Of a stretch of 64,000 bases of DNA, positions 19,486-30,194 are shown piece by piece. Source of the stretch: Arsenophonus sp031446125. GTDB taxonomy: Bacteria; Pseudomonadota; Gammaproteobacteria; Enterobacterales; Enterobacteriaceae. Position 1 is the stretch's first letter. Each line of letters opens with the position of its first letter. The notes under the pieces are model-generated. The model did no database searches and had not been told where the DNA came from. It was given only the letters and a program-made list of their open reading frames with translations. A program made the translations under genes and the position numbers. The DNA is taken from positions 1 to 64,000 of the forward strand of contig CP132909.1 of the NCBI GenBank assembly GCA_031446125.1, given 5' to 3'.

Positions 19486-20572
19486 TCTCCCAACTTTCTA
19501 CCCATGTTACTGCAATTTTTTGTGCTAAGGAGTGGTCAACATCAGGATCATTTTCATTAAAAAATTCACTGACCATGATTTGTTTTCCATTGTGCATTTC
19601 TACTTCAATATCAAGCATCATACCTTTGTAGTTTCGTTCACGTACATACCCAATAAGCCCGATTTGATATTTTTCGTTTTCTATTTCTTTAACACGCAAA
19701 TCTTCTGGACGTAATAAAACTTTTAATGGTTGTCCTTGAGATACCGATAAGTGAGTATAAAGATCACATTCATAACCTTCAACATTAGCTCTAATACGCT
19801 TTTCATTAATTCGATATAAAGCAATTGCATCAAAAATATTAATTTTTCCAATAAAACTTGCCACAAATAAATTTTTAGGATCTTCATATATTTCACGAGG
19901 AGATGCATCTTGTTCAATTCGTCCATCTCTCATTACTAAAATACGATCTGACATTGCTAATGCTTCTTCTTGATCATGTGTTACATAAATAAAAGTGATC
20001 CCTAATTGTCTTTGTAAAGCTTTTAATTCATTTTGCATTTTTTTACGTAAATTATAATCCAATGCTGATAAGGATTCATCTAATAAAAGAACTTTAGGTT
20101 GATTAATAATTGCTCTTGCAATCGCTACTCTTTGTTGTTGCCCACCTGATAATTGATGAGGTTTTCTTTGAGAAAAATCTTCTAATTGTACCATTTTTAA
20201 CATTTCTGCAACTCTTTTTTTTATTTCTTTGTAGCTTTTCTTTTGCATCCGTAAACCAAATGCAACATTATCGAATACAGACATATGTGGAAATAAGGCA
20301 TAACTTTGAAAAACAGTATTTATATGACGATTTTCAGCTGGGATATTTGTAATATCTGTGCCTGCAAGAAAAATACGTCCATCATCAGCATGTTCTAATC
20401 CAGCAATTAGTCTTAAAATAGTTGTTTTACCACAACCTGATGGCCCCAATATTGTAAGAAATTCACCATCATTAATTTTAAGATTTAATTTTGAAATGAT
20501 ATTTTTTCCATAAAATTTTTTTGTCAATGATTTTAATTCAATTATTGATGTCAAAAATCTGTTATCAGTCAT
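19463..20572 (-). CDS. potA: Polyamine ABC transporter ATPase PotA
   Basis: ATPase that powers the PotBC channel. It has 369 residues (E. coli 378). Walker A is GPSGCGKTT, followed by the Q-loop (VFQSYALFPHM), the signature LSGGQQQRVAIARA, Walker B LLLDESLSALD and the H-loop THDQEEA. A C-terminal regulatory TOBE-type domain contains VLLRPEDLRV. It is the first gene of potABCD. Retention of the whole importer in a reduced genome suggests polyamines are drawn from the host. Confidence 0.97.
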   Translation of the reverse strand: MTDNRFLTSIIELKSLTKKFYGKNIISKLNLKINDGEFLTILGPSGCGKTTILRLIAGLEHADDGRIFLAGTDITNIPAENRHINTVFQSYALFPHMSVFDNVAFGLRMQKKSYKEIKKRVAEMLKMVQLEDFSQRKPHQLSGGQQQRVAIARAIINQPKVLLLDESLSALDYNLRKKMQNELKALQRQLGITFIYVTHDQEEALAMSDRILVMRDGRIEQDASPREIYEDPKNLFVASFIGKINIFDAIALYRINEKRIRANVEGYECDLYTHLSVSQGQPLKVLLRPEDLRVKEIENEKYQIGLIGYVRERNYKGMMLDIEVEMHNGKQIMVSEFFNENDPDVDHSLAQKIAVTWVESWEIVLYDEK

Positions 20573-21638
20573 TTTTAAAGTATCACTCTATTTTTTATGT
20601 AATTTAGTCAGAATTGTAACAGATATAAGATTCTATAAAGAGTAATTAAGTTAATAAAAAAATTAAAATAAAGATATAAAGCTATTTATACAATGGACAG
20701 AATGAAGCCAAATAATAAATTTAGTGCAATAAAATTTATCAGTCATACTTCAATGTCAATATTAAAATTATGAATATATGTTTTTTTATATTTTAAAGTT
20801 GTTTTGATTTTTCATATAACTTTAAGTTTAATTATTTTTTATTAAAATAATAAATAATTAAAATTATGACTTTTAATAAATTATATAAGAAATCTTTTAA
20901 AAATTAAAAAATATAACTTAATAATTTTAATAAAACTATAATAAATATATAATCTCTAAATTTTAATTACTCGTTATTTTTTTATTAAAATATTTTTTAT
21001 TTATATTTTAAAATATTAATAATTGTTTTTTTATAAAAATTTTATTTGTCTTTTATGACAATATATATAATTACTTTAGAATTAAAAGTATAATTTTAAA
21101 AATTAGATAATAAATATTATTGTATTTTTTATCTTTTATTCTTTATTTTTGTTTTGATTGATTATTATCATCATTGTTATATAAATAATTTTTGTTTCAT
21201 TATTTTAATATATTAAAATATATAAAATAATATTCTTTTTAATTTGATATTTTTTTAAAAAATATTTTATAAAATCATAATTGTTAAAAAATATTATGAT
21301 AAAACTATTAAATATATGAGGTGTTTTGTATAGCATATATTAATTTTAAATGTATTTTTGATGTTTTTTATATAAATTTATATATAATTTTTAAAAAATT
21401 TAAATTAATTGTAAAGTTTTATCAAATAAGTAATTTAATAAATATATGAATCAAATAAATATTAAAGCATAAAATTATTTAAATGTATCTATTTGAAATA
21501 TTTATCTAATTTATTTGATAATATTTTTTTATGTAGAAATTTTACTACTTTTTATTACAAGTAGTAATATATTACAAAATGACAATACTAGTTATTATTT
21601 TTTAAATGTAATAGTATGTCTCTAAAATTATTTAGATT
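20573..21638. other. Eroded region downstream of the bamC stub and upstream of potA
   Basis: About 1.07 kb of extreme A/T sequence. It is where the lost two thirds of bamC would have lain on the minus strand, but no BamC domain sequence could be read in any frame. It should also hold the potA promoter near 20580-20650. Confidence 0.5.
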
Positions 21639-21896
21639 TTATTTTGGAGGAAAAATATTTATTTTTTTATCTATTATTCTATTTTTATGTATTGATGGAA
21701 TACGATATTCATCGTCTGGTAAAGGTAATAATACATTTTTTGGAGTATTTAAAGTTTTTGATGATGTCATTGTTAAATATTGTAAATCATTATCAATATT
21801 ATTTTTTTCGGTTTGATGATCATTGCAAGCCATTAAAAAAATAGATAACAAAAGTATTATAATATTTTTAATTTTTTTTTTGCATAAAAACAGCAT
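21639..21896 (-). CDS. bamC: Truncated BamC lipoprotein (N-terminal arm only)
   Basis: 85-residue lipoprotein precursor with a lipobox FLMAC (lipidated Cys24) and a mature part of only 62 residues. Its stretch LLPLPDDEYRIPSIHKN...INIFPPK matches the N-terminal unstructured arm of E. coli BamC (ILPVTSGDYAIP...LDIRPPA). In E. coli structures this arm lies along BamD. The stop falls right after the arm, and the two folded helix-grip domains of the normal 344-residue protein are absent. It follows dapA after ten bases, the same dapA-bamC order as in E. coli. Either a functional minimal BamC or a recently truncated pseudogene. The clean frame with intact signal and arm favours the first. Confidence 0.8.
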   Translation of the reverse strand: MLFLCKKKIKNIIILLLSIFLMACNDHQTEKNNIDNDLQYLTMTSSKTLNTPKNVLLPLPDDEYRIPSIHKNRIIDKKINIFPPK

Positions 21897-21906
21897 AAAA
21901 TATTTC

Positions 21907-22824
21907 CTATTGTTTTTCTAAGTTTGCTATACGTAATGCTTTTTTTAGCATTTTTTGATTAGATAATTTTAATGTCGTCATTGGTAACCGTAAGGTATTA
22001 GAATTAATAAGACCTAAATAGTGACATGCCCATTTTATTGGAATTGGGTTAGTTTCTCTAAATAACTGATATTGTAATTTGTATAAGCGATAGTTAAGTT
22101 TTTCAGCTTCATTATACTTACCAGCTAATGCTAATTTACACATTTCAGCCATTAACTTGGGTGCTATATTTGCTGTGACAGAAATTACTCCGTTTCCACC
22201 TAATTTTATAAAATTTAATGCAGTTATGTCATCTCCACTTAATAAAATAAATTTTTTTTTGTTTATTAATCGCAGTATATGAGTAATGCGATTTAAATCT
22301 CCACTTGCTTCTTTGATAGCAATAATGTTATTTATTTTTGCTAATTTAGCAATTGTTATTGGTAATAAATCACATCCAGTGCGCGAAGGAATATTGTATA
22401 AAATTTGAGGTAAGGATGTTTGATTAGCAATAGCATAAAAATGTTGATAAATTCCTTCTTGTGAAGGTTTATTGTAGTAAGGTGTTACACTTAAACATGC
22501 AACAACACCAGTGTTTTCAAAAGATTTATTTAATTTAATAACTGCTTTAGTAGAATTATTACCAGTACCAACAATAATAGGAATTTTACCGTCAGCATAT
22601 TCTAATGTTCTTAAGACGATATTTAATTTTTCTTTATGATTAAGTGTTGCTGATTCTCCGGTTGTGCCGATTGATACAATGGCTTTTGTTTGATTATTAA
22701 TTTGGTGATTAATTAATTTTTTTAAACTGAGTGTGTCTATTTTTCCTTTTGTATCCATTGGAGTTACCATTGCTACAAGACTACCGTATAAAAAAAAATA
22801 ATCTTGATTAAAATTATTTTGCAT
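21907..22824 (-). CDS. dapA: 4-hydroxy-tetrahydrodipicolinate synthase DapA
   Basis: Condenses pyruvate with aspartate semialdehyde, the first committed step to diaminopimelate (peptidoglycan) and lysine. It has 305 residues against 292 in E. coli. The extra residues are mainly an N-terminal extension of about ten (MQNNFNQDYFFLYGS) before the conserved GSLVAMVTPMD. Schiff-base Lys171 (IAIKEASGD), Tyr143 and Arg148 correspond to E. coli 161, 133 and 138. Whether the extension is translated is unclear, since no closer ATG exists. DapA with AspC and the peptidoglycan enzymes below fits a cell still making its own wall. Confidence 0.97.
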   Translation of the reverse strand: MQNNFNQDYFFLYGSLVAMVTPMDTKGKIDTLSLKKLINHQINNQTKAIVSIGTTGESATLNHKEKLNIVLRTLEYADGKIPIIVGTGNNSTKAVIKLNKSFENTGVVACLSVTPYYNKPSQEGIYQHFYAIANQTSLPQILYNIPSRTGCDLLPITIAKLAKINNIIAIKEASGDLNRITHILRLINKKKFILLSGDDITALNFIKLGGNGVISVTANIAPKLMAEMCKLALAGKYNEAEKLNYRLYKLQYQLFRETNPIPIKWACHYLGLINSNTLRLPMTTLKLSNQKMLKKALRIANLEKQ

Positions 22825-24069
22825 AAATATTTTCCTAAATAAAATATTTCATATATTATTATAATAATAAATATTATTCTAATGATAATGTAAAATATAT
22901 GTAAAAATATTATCGATTCATTTATTTTTGATATTATAAAAAATATTGCATTTTTTATATGATCGATATATTAAAATTTTTATGTATTTTTTAGTTTCTT
23001 TATTTTAAATTATATTAATTAAATTTTTTTTCTAATTTTTTAAAATAATAAATTTAAGAATTAAAAATCTTGTGTCTTTTAAAGAAAAAAATTTAATTTT
23101 AGGTAAATAATTTTTATATATTTATACGTTTTATATTTATTAAATTCGTATAAAAGGCTTCTTGATTGTAATATATATTTTGTAAATAATAAGATATAAT
23201 AAAATATTAGATTCTAAAAAAAATATTTTCTTAAAAAATAAAATAAAATTTAAAATAGAAAATATATCTAATATATTAGATTCAAAAAACATTGTTTTAA
23301 GAATTTTTAATAAATAAGTATCATAGATATTATCTAAAATATATACAATAAATAATTTTATATATTTGTAAATAAAATTATTTTTTTATTTTTTTGACTA
23401 ACATTTTTATTTAAATTTTTAAATAAGTATAATAAATATATTTAATTTATGGATATAAGTCAGTAAAAAAATTTTATATATATTTTTTTATTTTTGATGA
23501 AAGATCATTGATATCTTAAATTTTATGATATCAAAATAATGATATAATTAGAAATATTGCTTGTATTAAAAAAACTTTTTTAAATCTTTATAAAATTATA
23601 TCATTTATGTTTTTTATAAAAATTAATCATATTTTTTTTAAAATTTAGTTATTATTTCATAAAATTTATATTTCAATAAAATTCGATGATATATCAATAT
23701 TTGCATATTAAAATTTTAAGATATTTATAATATTTTATATAAATAAACAACTATTATAATTTGATTTTTAATATCAATTTCATGTTTTGTTTTTTATATA
23801 TTTAATAAATAATAATTTAAAGGTTATTTATAGAAACGTATAAATAATTATATTATTAATATACACTTAATAAGTTTTTTTATAAAAAAATTGAAAAATC
23901 ATATAAATGAAAAAAATGCCACAATTAATTTATTGTATATAAAAATTATTTTTATATTTTTTAGCATTTATTAATTATTATAAATAATCACTTTTAATTT
24001 GTGGATTGTGTTAATATAAATTTCATATTTTAAAAGAAATTAATTTACTCATTTTTATTACTTATTTTT
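22825..24069. other. Gene-free A/T-rich gap between divergent dapA and uvrD
   Basis: About 1.25 kb without a recognisable gene, RNA or remnant. It must contain the divergent promoters of dapA and uvrD. In E. coli gcvR and bcp lie beyond dapA, but no gcvR trace was seen. Confidence 0.5.
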
Positions 24070-26256
24070 ATGGAAAAAATAAATTTTTCATATTTTCTTA
24101 AAAATTTAAATAATAAACAACTGGAAGCAGTTGTTGCACCTAGATCTAATATGTTAATTCTTGCTGGTGCTGGTAGTGGTAAAACAAGAGTCCTTGTTCA
24201 TCGAATAGCCTGGTTAATATCTATTAATAAGGTTCTCCCCAGTTCTATTATGGCAGTAACGTTTACAAATAAAGCAGCTCTTGAAATGCGTAATCGTATT
24301 AATTTAATAGTTGGTGGTAGCATAAAAAATAACATATTGGTAGGTACTTTTCATAGTTTAGCATATCAGTTTTTAAAAATTCATTACTTGGATGCTAATT
24401 TGCCAAAAAAATTTCGGATTTTAGATATTGATGATCAATATCGTTTATTACGTAGAATTATCAAATCCATTGGTTTAGATGAAAGTATGTGGTCAGCAAA
24501 TCAAGCCATGTGGTATATTAATGCTAAAAAAGATATAGGATTACGCCCACAATGTATAAATAATTATGATAATCTAAGAGAGAAAACTTGGTTGCGTGTT
24601 TATGAGTCTTATCATCAAGTATGTGAGCGAAGTGGATTAGTTGATTTTTCTGAACTTTTATTACGGGTTTATGAATTGTTTTTATGTAAGTCCAATATAT
24701 TGCAATATTATCGTAATCGATTTAGGAATATTTTAGTTGATGAGTTTCAAGATACTAACAATATTCAGTATGCTTGGATACGTTTGTTAGCAGGAGATAC
24801 CGGTAAAGTTACAACAGTTGGTGATGATGATCAATCAATTTATGGATGGCGTGGAGCAAAAGTTGAAAATATTCAACAATTTTTAAAAGATTTTTCTGCA
24901 GTGAAAACTATTAAACTAGAACAAAATTATCGTTCTAGCAACAATATATTAAAGTCAGCTAATATTTTAATTTCAAATAATAATGATAGATTAGGTAAAA
25001 ATTTATGGACAAATGGAGAGGATGGTTATCGAGTGTCATTGTATTGTGCTGATAATGAATTAGATGAAGCAAGGTATGTCGTAAATGATATTTATAAATG
25101 GAATAAAAAAGGTTATGCTTTAAAAGAATGTGCTATTCTTTATCGTAGTAAAGCCCAATCACGTGTATTTGAAAAAGAATTATTACAGTCTTCATTTTCC
25201 TATGATATTTTTGGCGGGCAATATTTTTTTGAACGGCAGGAAATAAAAAATGTACTTTCTTATTTGTCTTTAGTAGTTAATCGTAAAGATGATACATCCT
25301 TTGAACGTATAATTAATATCCCAAAACGTGGTATCGGAAAAAAAACATTAGATTTTATTCATGAAATTGCATATACAAAAAAAATAACTTTATGGAAAAG
25401 TTGTGAATTTTTGTTATCCAGAAAAATTCTTTCTACTCGTGAATCAAAAAGTATTAATTTTTTTTTGACATTAATTAATGCATTATCTGATGAGATATTT
25501 GGAAAACCATTACATATGCAAATACGTAAAATAATTTATAATTCAGGTTTATGGTCAATGTATCAAAAAGAAAATGATAAAAAATCAAAAATTTGTATTG
25601 ATAATCTTCAAGAATTAATAAATTTTAGTCGAAAATGGATTGATATAAAGGATTCAGATGAAATGTTATTGCAGTCATTTTTGTCAAAAATTACCTTAGA
25701 TTTTAATGAAAAATATTTAGATATGGATCATGATGCAGTACAATTGATGACACTTCATGCAGCAAAAGGTTTAGAATTTCCAATTGTATTTATTGTTGGT
25801 ATGGAGGAAGGTATATTTCCAACACAGATGAGTATAAAAGAAGAAATTGAAGCAGCAGGAGGATTAGCTGAAGAACGTCGGTTAGCGTATGTAGGATTGA
25901 CCAGAGCGATAAGAAAGTTAACTTTGACTTATGCAAAAAGTCGTTGGATATATGGTAAAAAAGTATATAACCTTCCTTCTCGTTTTATTAAGGAATTGCC
26001 AACAGAATGTATTGAAGAAGTATGTATCAATAAAATGATTTATCCAATCGAATATCAAAAATTAAATACCAGTGATATTACTTATAATAATATTTTTTAT
26101 GTTATAGGGCAACGTGTTTATCATGTAAAATTTGGAGAAGGAATTATTATTTATATAGAAAATCATAATTTTAAGTGTTCTCGCTTAAAAATTTCTTTTA
26201 AAAAAATAGGAATAAAATGGTTGTTTGCAGCTTATGCTAGATTAAAGTGTTTATAA
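24070..26256 (+). CDS. uvrD: DNA helicase II UvrD
   Basis: Superfamily 1A 3'-5' helicase of nucleotide excision and mismatch repair. It has 728 residues (E. coli 720). Motif I is AGAGSGKTR near residues 32-40, followed by motif Ia VTFTNKAA, motif II VDEFQDTNNIQY, motif III VGDDDQSIYGWRGA, motif V LMTLHAAKGLEF and motif VI VGLTRA. The C-terminal Tudor-like region ends IKWLFAAYARL, as in UvrD rather than Rep. Its neighbour corA is also its E. coli neighbour. With mutL in this window it indicates that some mismatch repair is kept. Confidence 0.97.
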   Translation: MEKINFSYFLKNLNNKQLEAVVAPRSNMLILAGAGSGKTRVLVHRIAWLISINKVLPSSIMAVTFTNKAALEMRNRINLIVGGSIKNNILVGTFHSLAYQFLKIHYLDANLPKKFRILDIDDQYRLLRRIIKSIGLDESMWSANQAMWYINAKKDIGLRPQCINNYDNLREKTWLRVYESYHQVCERSGLVDFSELLLRVYELFLCKSNILQYYRNRFRNILVDEFQDTNNIQYAWIRLLAGDTGKVTTVGDDDQSIYGWRGAKVENIQQFLKDFSAVKTIKLEQNYRSSNNILKSANILISNNNDRLGKNLWTNGEDGYRVSLYCADNELDEARYVVNDIYKWNKKGYALKECAILYRSKAQSRVFEKELLQSSFSYDIFGGQYFFERQEIKNVLSYLSLVVNRKDDTSFERIINIPKRGIGKKTLDFIHEIAYTKKITLWKSCEFLLSRKILSTRESKSINFFLTLINALSDEIFGKPLHMQIRKIIYNSGLWSMYQKENDKKSKICIDNLQELINFSRKWIDIKDSDEMLLQSFLSKITLDFNEKYLDMDHDAVQLMTLHAAKGLEFPIVFIVGMEEGIFPTQMSIKEEIEAAGGLAEERRLAYVGLTRAIRKLTLTYAKSRWIYGKKVYNLPSRFIKELPTECIEEVCINKMIYPIEYQKLNTSDITYNNIFYVIGQRVYHVKFGEGIIIYIENHNFKCSRLKISFKKIGIKWLFAAYARLKCL

Positions 26257-26301
26257 AAAAATTATGAGTTATTTTTTCTTACAGAAGGAGGTAGCATAAT
26301 T

Positions 26302-27252
26302 ATGCTATTAGCATTTAAATTAGAAAATTATTGTTTATCTCGTCTTGAATTTGATAAAGGTGAACAACTCAAAAATGCCGTATGGATTGATTTAATGGAA
26401 CCTACTTATAAAGAGCGTGAAAGAGTACAAATGGAATTAAAACAATTATTGGTTACTCCTTCTGAACTAACTGATATTGAAGCTTCAGCACGGTTTTTTG
26501 AAGATGAAAATGGTTTACATATTCATTCTTTTTTTTATTATGAAGATATTAATGAACATATTGGAAATTCTACGGTTGCTTTCACTTTTCGTGATGATCG
26601 TTTGTATACGTTAAGAGAACGTGACTTACCTGCTTTTCGTTTATATCGTATGCGTTTAAGAAATAGAAAGATTTTTACAGTAAATGCTTACGAGTTATTT
26701 TTAGATTTATTTGAAACTAAAATTGAACAATTAGCTGATATAATAGAAAATATTTATAATGTTCTAGAATCACTTAGTCGTATTATTTTAGAAGGAAAAC
26801 AAGGTGATGCTCTTGATGATGCACTTTCTTATTTGGCTGAGCAAGAAGATATCGGATGGAAGGTGCGCTTATGTTTAATGGATAGTCAAAGAGCATTAAA
26901 TTTTTTGATTCGTCGATCAAAGTTGCCTTCAAAACAGTTACAACAAGCAAAGGATGTTTTGCGTGATGTAGAATCATTATTACCTCATAATGAGGCATTG
27001 TTTCAAAAAGTTAATTTTCTTATGCAAGCAGCAATAGGTTTTATTAATATTGAGCAGAGCAGAATTATTAAAATATTTTCTGTTGTTTCTGTAGTATTTT
27101 TGCCTCCTACGTTAGTAGCATCCAGTTATGGGATGAATTTTGAATTTATGCCAGAGTTAAAATGGCATTTTAGTTATCCAATAGTAATTATATTGATGAT
27201 TGTCGCTGGTTTGGCACCATATATTTATTTTAAACGCAAGAATTGGCTATAA
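26302..27252 (+). CDS. corA: Magnesium/cobalt transporter CorA
   Basis: Pentameric inner-membrane Mg2+ channel. The 316 residues are identical in length to E. coli CorA. The large cytoplasmic funnel domain is followed by two C-terminal membrane helices. The pore signature GMN lies at residues 277-279, just before the periplasmic loop FEFMPELKW, and the basic C-terminus KRKNWL is kept. A strong ribosome site AGAAGGAGG lies upstream of the ATG. uvrD-corA is the E. coli order. Confidence 0.98.
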   Translation: MLLAFKLENYCLSRLEFDKGEQLKNAVWIDLMEPTYKERERVQMELKQLLVTPSELTDIEASARFFEDENGLHIHSFFYYEDINEHIGNSTVAFTFRDDRLYTLRERDLPAFRLYRMRLRNRKIFTVNAYELFLDLFETKIEQLADIIENIYNVLESLSRIILEGKQGDALDDALSYLAEQEDIGWKVRLCLMDSQRALNFLIRRSKLPSKQLQQAKDVLRDVESLLPHNEALFQKVNFLMQAAIGFINIEQSRIIKIFSVVSVVFLPPTLVASSYGMNFEFMPELKWHFSYPIVIILMIVAGLAPYIYFKRKNWL

Positions 27253-27397
27253 GAATATTTTAATAATATAATATTTATCTCTGTTATAATAAAAATTCTG
27301 TGCAGTACAGATATGTTATAGTATGATACCTACTTATATGCTTAATACTTCACTTAATAAAAAAAAATACTACATATTTTTTATACTACTTTGTTTT

Positions 27398-28267
27398 TTA
27401 AATTTTTTTTTCCCCTAATAGTTCTCCTACTCTACTGACAGAACCTTTTCTTAGTATAGGATTAAGTTGAATACCACTGGTAGATTCGAATAGATTAATG
27501 ACGGTAGATCCTAATTTGAATTTACCCATTTCTTCTCCTTTTTTTAAAAAAACTGAATCTGTATGATTTTTCTTTGGATAAGTCCAACGTTTAAGAATTC
27601 CTTCACGCTTATTATTTATGCAACCATGCCAAGTAGTTTCTATGCTTCCTATAATTGTAGCACCTATGAGAATTTGAATCATGTTGCCAAATTCTGTTTC
27701 AAAAATACAAATTAAACGTTCATTACGTGCAAAAAGGTGTGGAATATTTTTTTCAGTGCTTTTGTTAACAGAAAAAAGAGTACCGGGTACATAAATCATT
27801 TCAGTTAGCAAAGCATCACAAGGAATATGTACACGATGATAATCACGTGGAGATAAATAAATTGTTATAAATAATCCATTAATAAATTGTTTAATTAATA
27901 CATCATTACCTGCTAATAGTGCTGTTAAATTATACGAATGGCCTTTTGCTTGTAAGATTTTTTCGTCTACAATTGACCCGATTTGGCTTACAATGCCGTC
28001 TGCTGGAAGAGAAAGTTGATTGTTACCAGAAACAATAGGTCTTATATTTTCTTTTAATTCACGAGTAAAAAAATCATTAAAAGAATTATAGGAAGAAAAT
28101 TCATTAATTTTTGCTTCTTCCATGTTAATTTTATAAATTTTTACAAATATTTTAATCATGAATTGTGTCAGCAAATTAGTTTTTTTATTGGCTATCCAAC
28201 CAGCTAACTCTGTTAATTTTTGTTGTGGTAATAAATATTGTAATTTTGTTTTTATTTTTTCTATCAC
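27398..28267 (-). CDS. psd: Phosphatidylserine decarboxylase proenzyme Psd
   Basis: Membrane-associated pyruvoyl enzyme making phosphatidylethanolamine. It has 289 residues, shorter than E. coli (322) at the C-terminus beyond the catalytic part. The self-cleavage motif LGST is present with Ser254, which becomes the pyruvoyl group. The upstream LSPRDYHRVHIP block and His residues are conserved. In E. coli psd is followed on the upstream side by rsgA and divergent orn. Here rsgA is gone, and psd and orn are divergent across an A/T gap. Confidence 0.97.
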   Translation of the reverse strand: MIEKIKTKLQYLLPQQKLTELAGWIANKKTNLLTQFMIKIFVKIYKINMEEAKINEFSSYNSFNDFFTRELKENIRPIVSGNNQLSLPADGIVSQIGSIVDEKILQAKGHSYNLTALLAGNDVLIKQFINGLFITIYLSPRDYHRVHIPCDALLTEMIYVPGTLFSVNKSTEKNIPHLFARNERLICIFETEFGNMIQILIGATIIGSIETTWHGCINNKREGILKRWTYPKKNHTDSVFLKKGEEMGKFKLGSTVINLFESTSGIQLNPILRKGSVSRVGELLGEKKI

Positions 28268-28902
28268 ATTACACCTCTAATGTTTTTTATTTTTTTTAAT
28301 TCTGATCTTATGTCATAGGTTTCTATTATACTTATGATTTTCATAAATTCCAGAGTTATATTTTTTACACAATAAAAATCTGTAATATTATTTTTTAGAT
28401 TTTTGAAAAGTATTTTTTTTAAAATTTATCTTTATAAAAGATGATGATTAAAATGTTTTAGTCATATTTTTTTCATAAAATATATTAATCATATCAAAAA
28501 AAAATAATATTTTAATTATAATTTATAATATTTTGCAAGATGAAATCAACTATTATTTTTTTTGATCTATAAAGTTGTTATCATCGCATAATTTTTATAA
28601 ATATTATGGGATTTATTGGTATTTTTGATGTCTAATTTTTAATCTGTGAAATCTAAAATAAATAAAAATTTAATTTTATTGCAATATAATTATTTATCGC
28701 ATTGAATATAATTTTTTTCTTTAATATTTTATTTTTTTTTATTTTTTGTTTTTTTGTTTTGGCAGTTTTTTAATTTTAATTAGATATATTTAATGATTTA
28801 GATATATTTAATGATATAAAAAATATGTATAATATTTTTTTGATATGATTTTGTTTTTTTACAAAATTATGCAATGTTGAATATTATTAAAATAAAAATA
28901 TT
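28268..28902. other. psd-orn divergent gap, former rsgA position
   Basis: About 635 bases where E. coli carries rsgA (ribosome small-subunit maturation GTPase). No GTPase motif is readable. An 18-base direct repeat (28780-28815) lies just upstream of orn. Confidence 0.5.
28780..28815. repeat. 18-base direct repeat, two copies
   Basis: TTAGATATATTTAATGAT is present twice in tandem without mismatch, upstream of orn. It is probably a slippage duplication in non-coding DNA. Confidence 0.8.
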
Positions 28903-29445
28903 ATGTTAAATAAAAATAATTTAATTTGGATAGATTTAGAAATGACTGGTTTAGATCCAGAAAAAAATCGCATTATAGAGATTGCAACAGTTGTAACGAA
29001 TTCTAAGTTAAATATCTTAGCGGAAGGTCCTGTAATTAGTATTAAACAGTCAGAAAAACAATTATTATTTATGAACGAATGGAATCAGAAAATTCATAAT
29101 AAAAGTGGATTAATTAAGAAAGTTCAATTAAGTAAATATGATGAAAAAAAAGCCGAATTAGCTACAATTTCATTTTTAGAAAAGTGGGTACCTATAGGTG
29201 TATCACCAATTTGTGGTAATAGTGTTGCTCAAGATCGTCGTTTTTTGTTTAAATATATGCCAACTTTAGAAAAATATTTTCATTATCGTTATTTAGATGT
29301 CAGTAGTTTAAAAGAATTGGTTTTTCGTTGGAAACCTAGTATATTAATTGGGTTTACAAAAAAAGAAACTCATCGGGCTTTAGCAGACATAAAAGAATCT
29401 ATTGCAGAATTAGCTTATTACCGTAAAAATTTTATTAATCTTTAA
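28903..29445 (+). CDS. orn: Oligoribonuclease Orn
   Basis: DEDDh-family 3'-5' exonuclease that degrades di- and oligoribonucleotides at the end of RNA decay. It has 180 residues (E. coli 181). The motif WIDLEMTGLDP (residues 9-19) gives the first acidic pair, QDRRFL gives the second Asp, and HRALADI near residue 158 supplies the catalytic His and last Asp. Orn is essential in E. coli. It faces psd, and downstream lie the remains of tsaE and amiB before mutL, the E. coli order. Confidence 0.97.
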   Translation: MLNKNNLIWIDLEMTGLDPEKNRIIEIATVVTNSKLNILAEGPVISIKQSEKQLLFMNEWNQKIHNKSGLIKKVQLSKYDEKKAELATISFLEKWVPIGVSPICGNSVAQDRRFLFKYMPTLEKYFHYRYLDVSSLKELVFRWKPSILIGFTKKETHRALADIKESIAELAYYRKNFINL

Positions 29446-30194
29446 AATATTGATATATTTTTTATCTTCAATAAAGATTAGACTTGTAATTTTGAATTAC
29501 TAAGTATTTCTTAACTATAATTACAGTTCATTATTTTGATATCAATGAATATTTTTGATTATTCAAAAATTGGATTCATAATAAAGTCTATTAATTATTT
29601 TTAAATTTTTGTTTTTTGTATGCATTTTTAAAATGCCAAAATAAATATTGAATTAATTTTATAACGTATAGACAATTGATATTTATCTATACAAATATAT
29701 ATTTAATTTTACATTTTCATTAAATTATATAATATTCTTAGTTTTATAAAAGTTTTATAAAATAACATTCCTTAATTTTAAATTATTTTTATTTTTTCAT
29801 ATTTCAAATAAAAAAATGAAAAATTGACTGATTAATATTCGTTATAAATAATATTATTTTACAGGAAATATTTAATAAAAATTTTACTATTACCTTATTA
29901 ATTCATGTTTTTTATAAATGTTGTTTATTTTAAGAGATAATTCAGTATTTTTTATTAAAAAAATTATAAAGCAGTTTAAAAATAAATTTGGTATTTTTTT
30001 AATTTTAGTAATTTTAGTAATTTTTATAATCATAATTAATTTTGATTAAACATAATTTTTATAAATTTATTTAAAATAAAAATATATGCATATTAATGTA
30101 GCTTAGCTTGTAAATAATATATTAATTTTTAATTATTTTTAGATTTTAGTTGCTAACTTTATAAATATAAAATTTAAATTTATAATAAATCAAA
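29446..30194. other. Gene-free gap after orn
   Basis: About 750 A/T-rich bases. In E. coli this interval has tRNA-Gly genes, queG and nnr. I looked for a tRNA (T-arm GGTTCGA-type sequence and a G+C-rich cloverleaf) and saw none, and no QueG or Nnr motif. Confidence 0.5.

Noticed and set aside
21616..21844. Plus-strand frames overlapping the bamC stub
   Set aside because: They are antisense to the recognisable BamC arm, which has a lipobox and conserved residues; the plus frames have no match.
28300..28480. Possible C-terminal rsgA fragment on the minus strand (frame with CKKYNSGIYENHKYNR)
   Set aside because: It sits where rsgA belongs, but the similarity to the RsgA end is only a few scattered residues and no GTPase motif is visible.
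29446..30194. tRNA-Gly genes expected after orn by analogy with E. coli
   Set aside because: No G+C-rich cloverleaf or T-arm consensus is present on either strand; the same check of other gaps also gave no tRNA.
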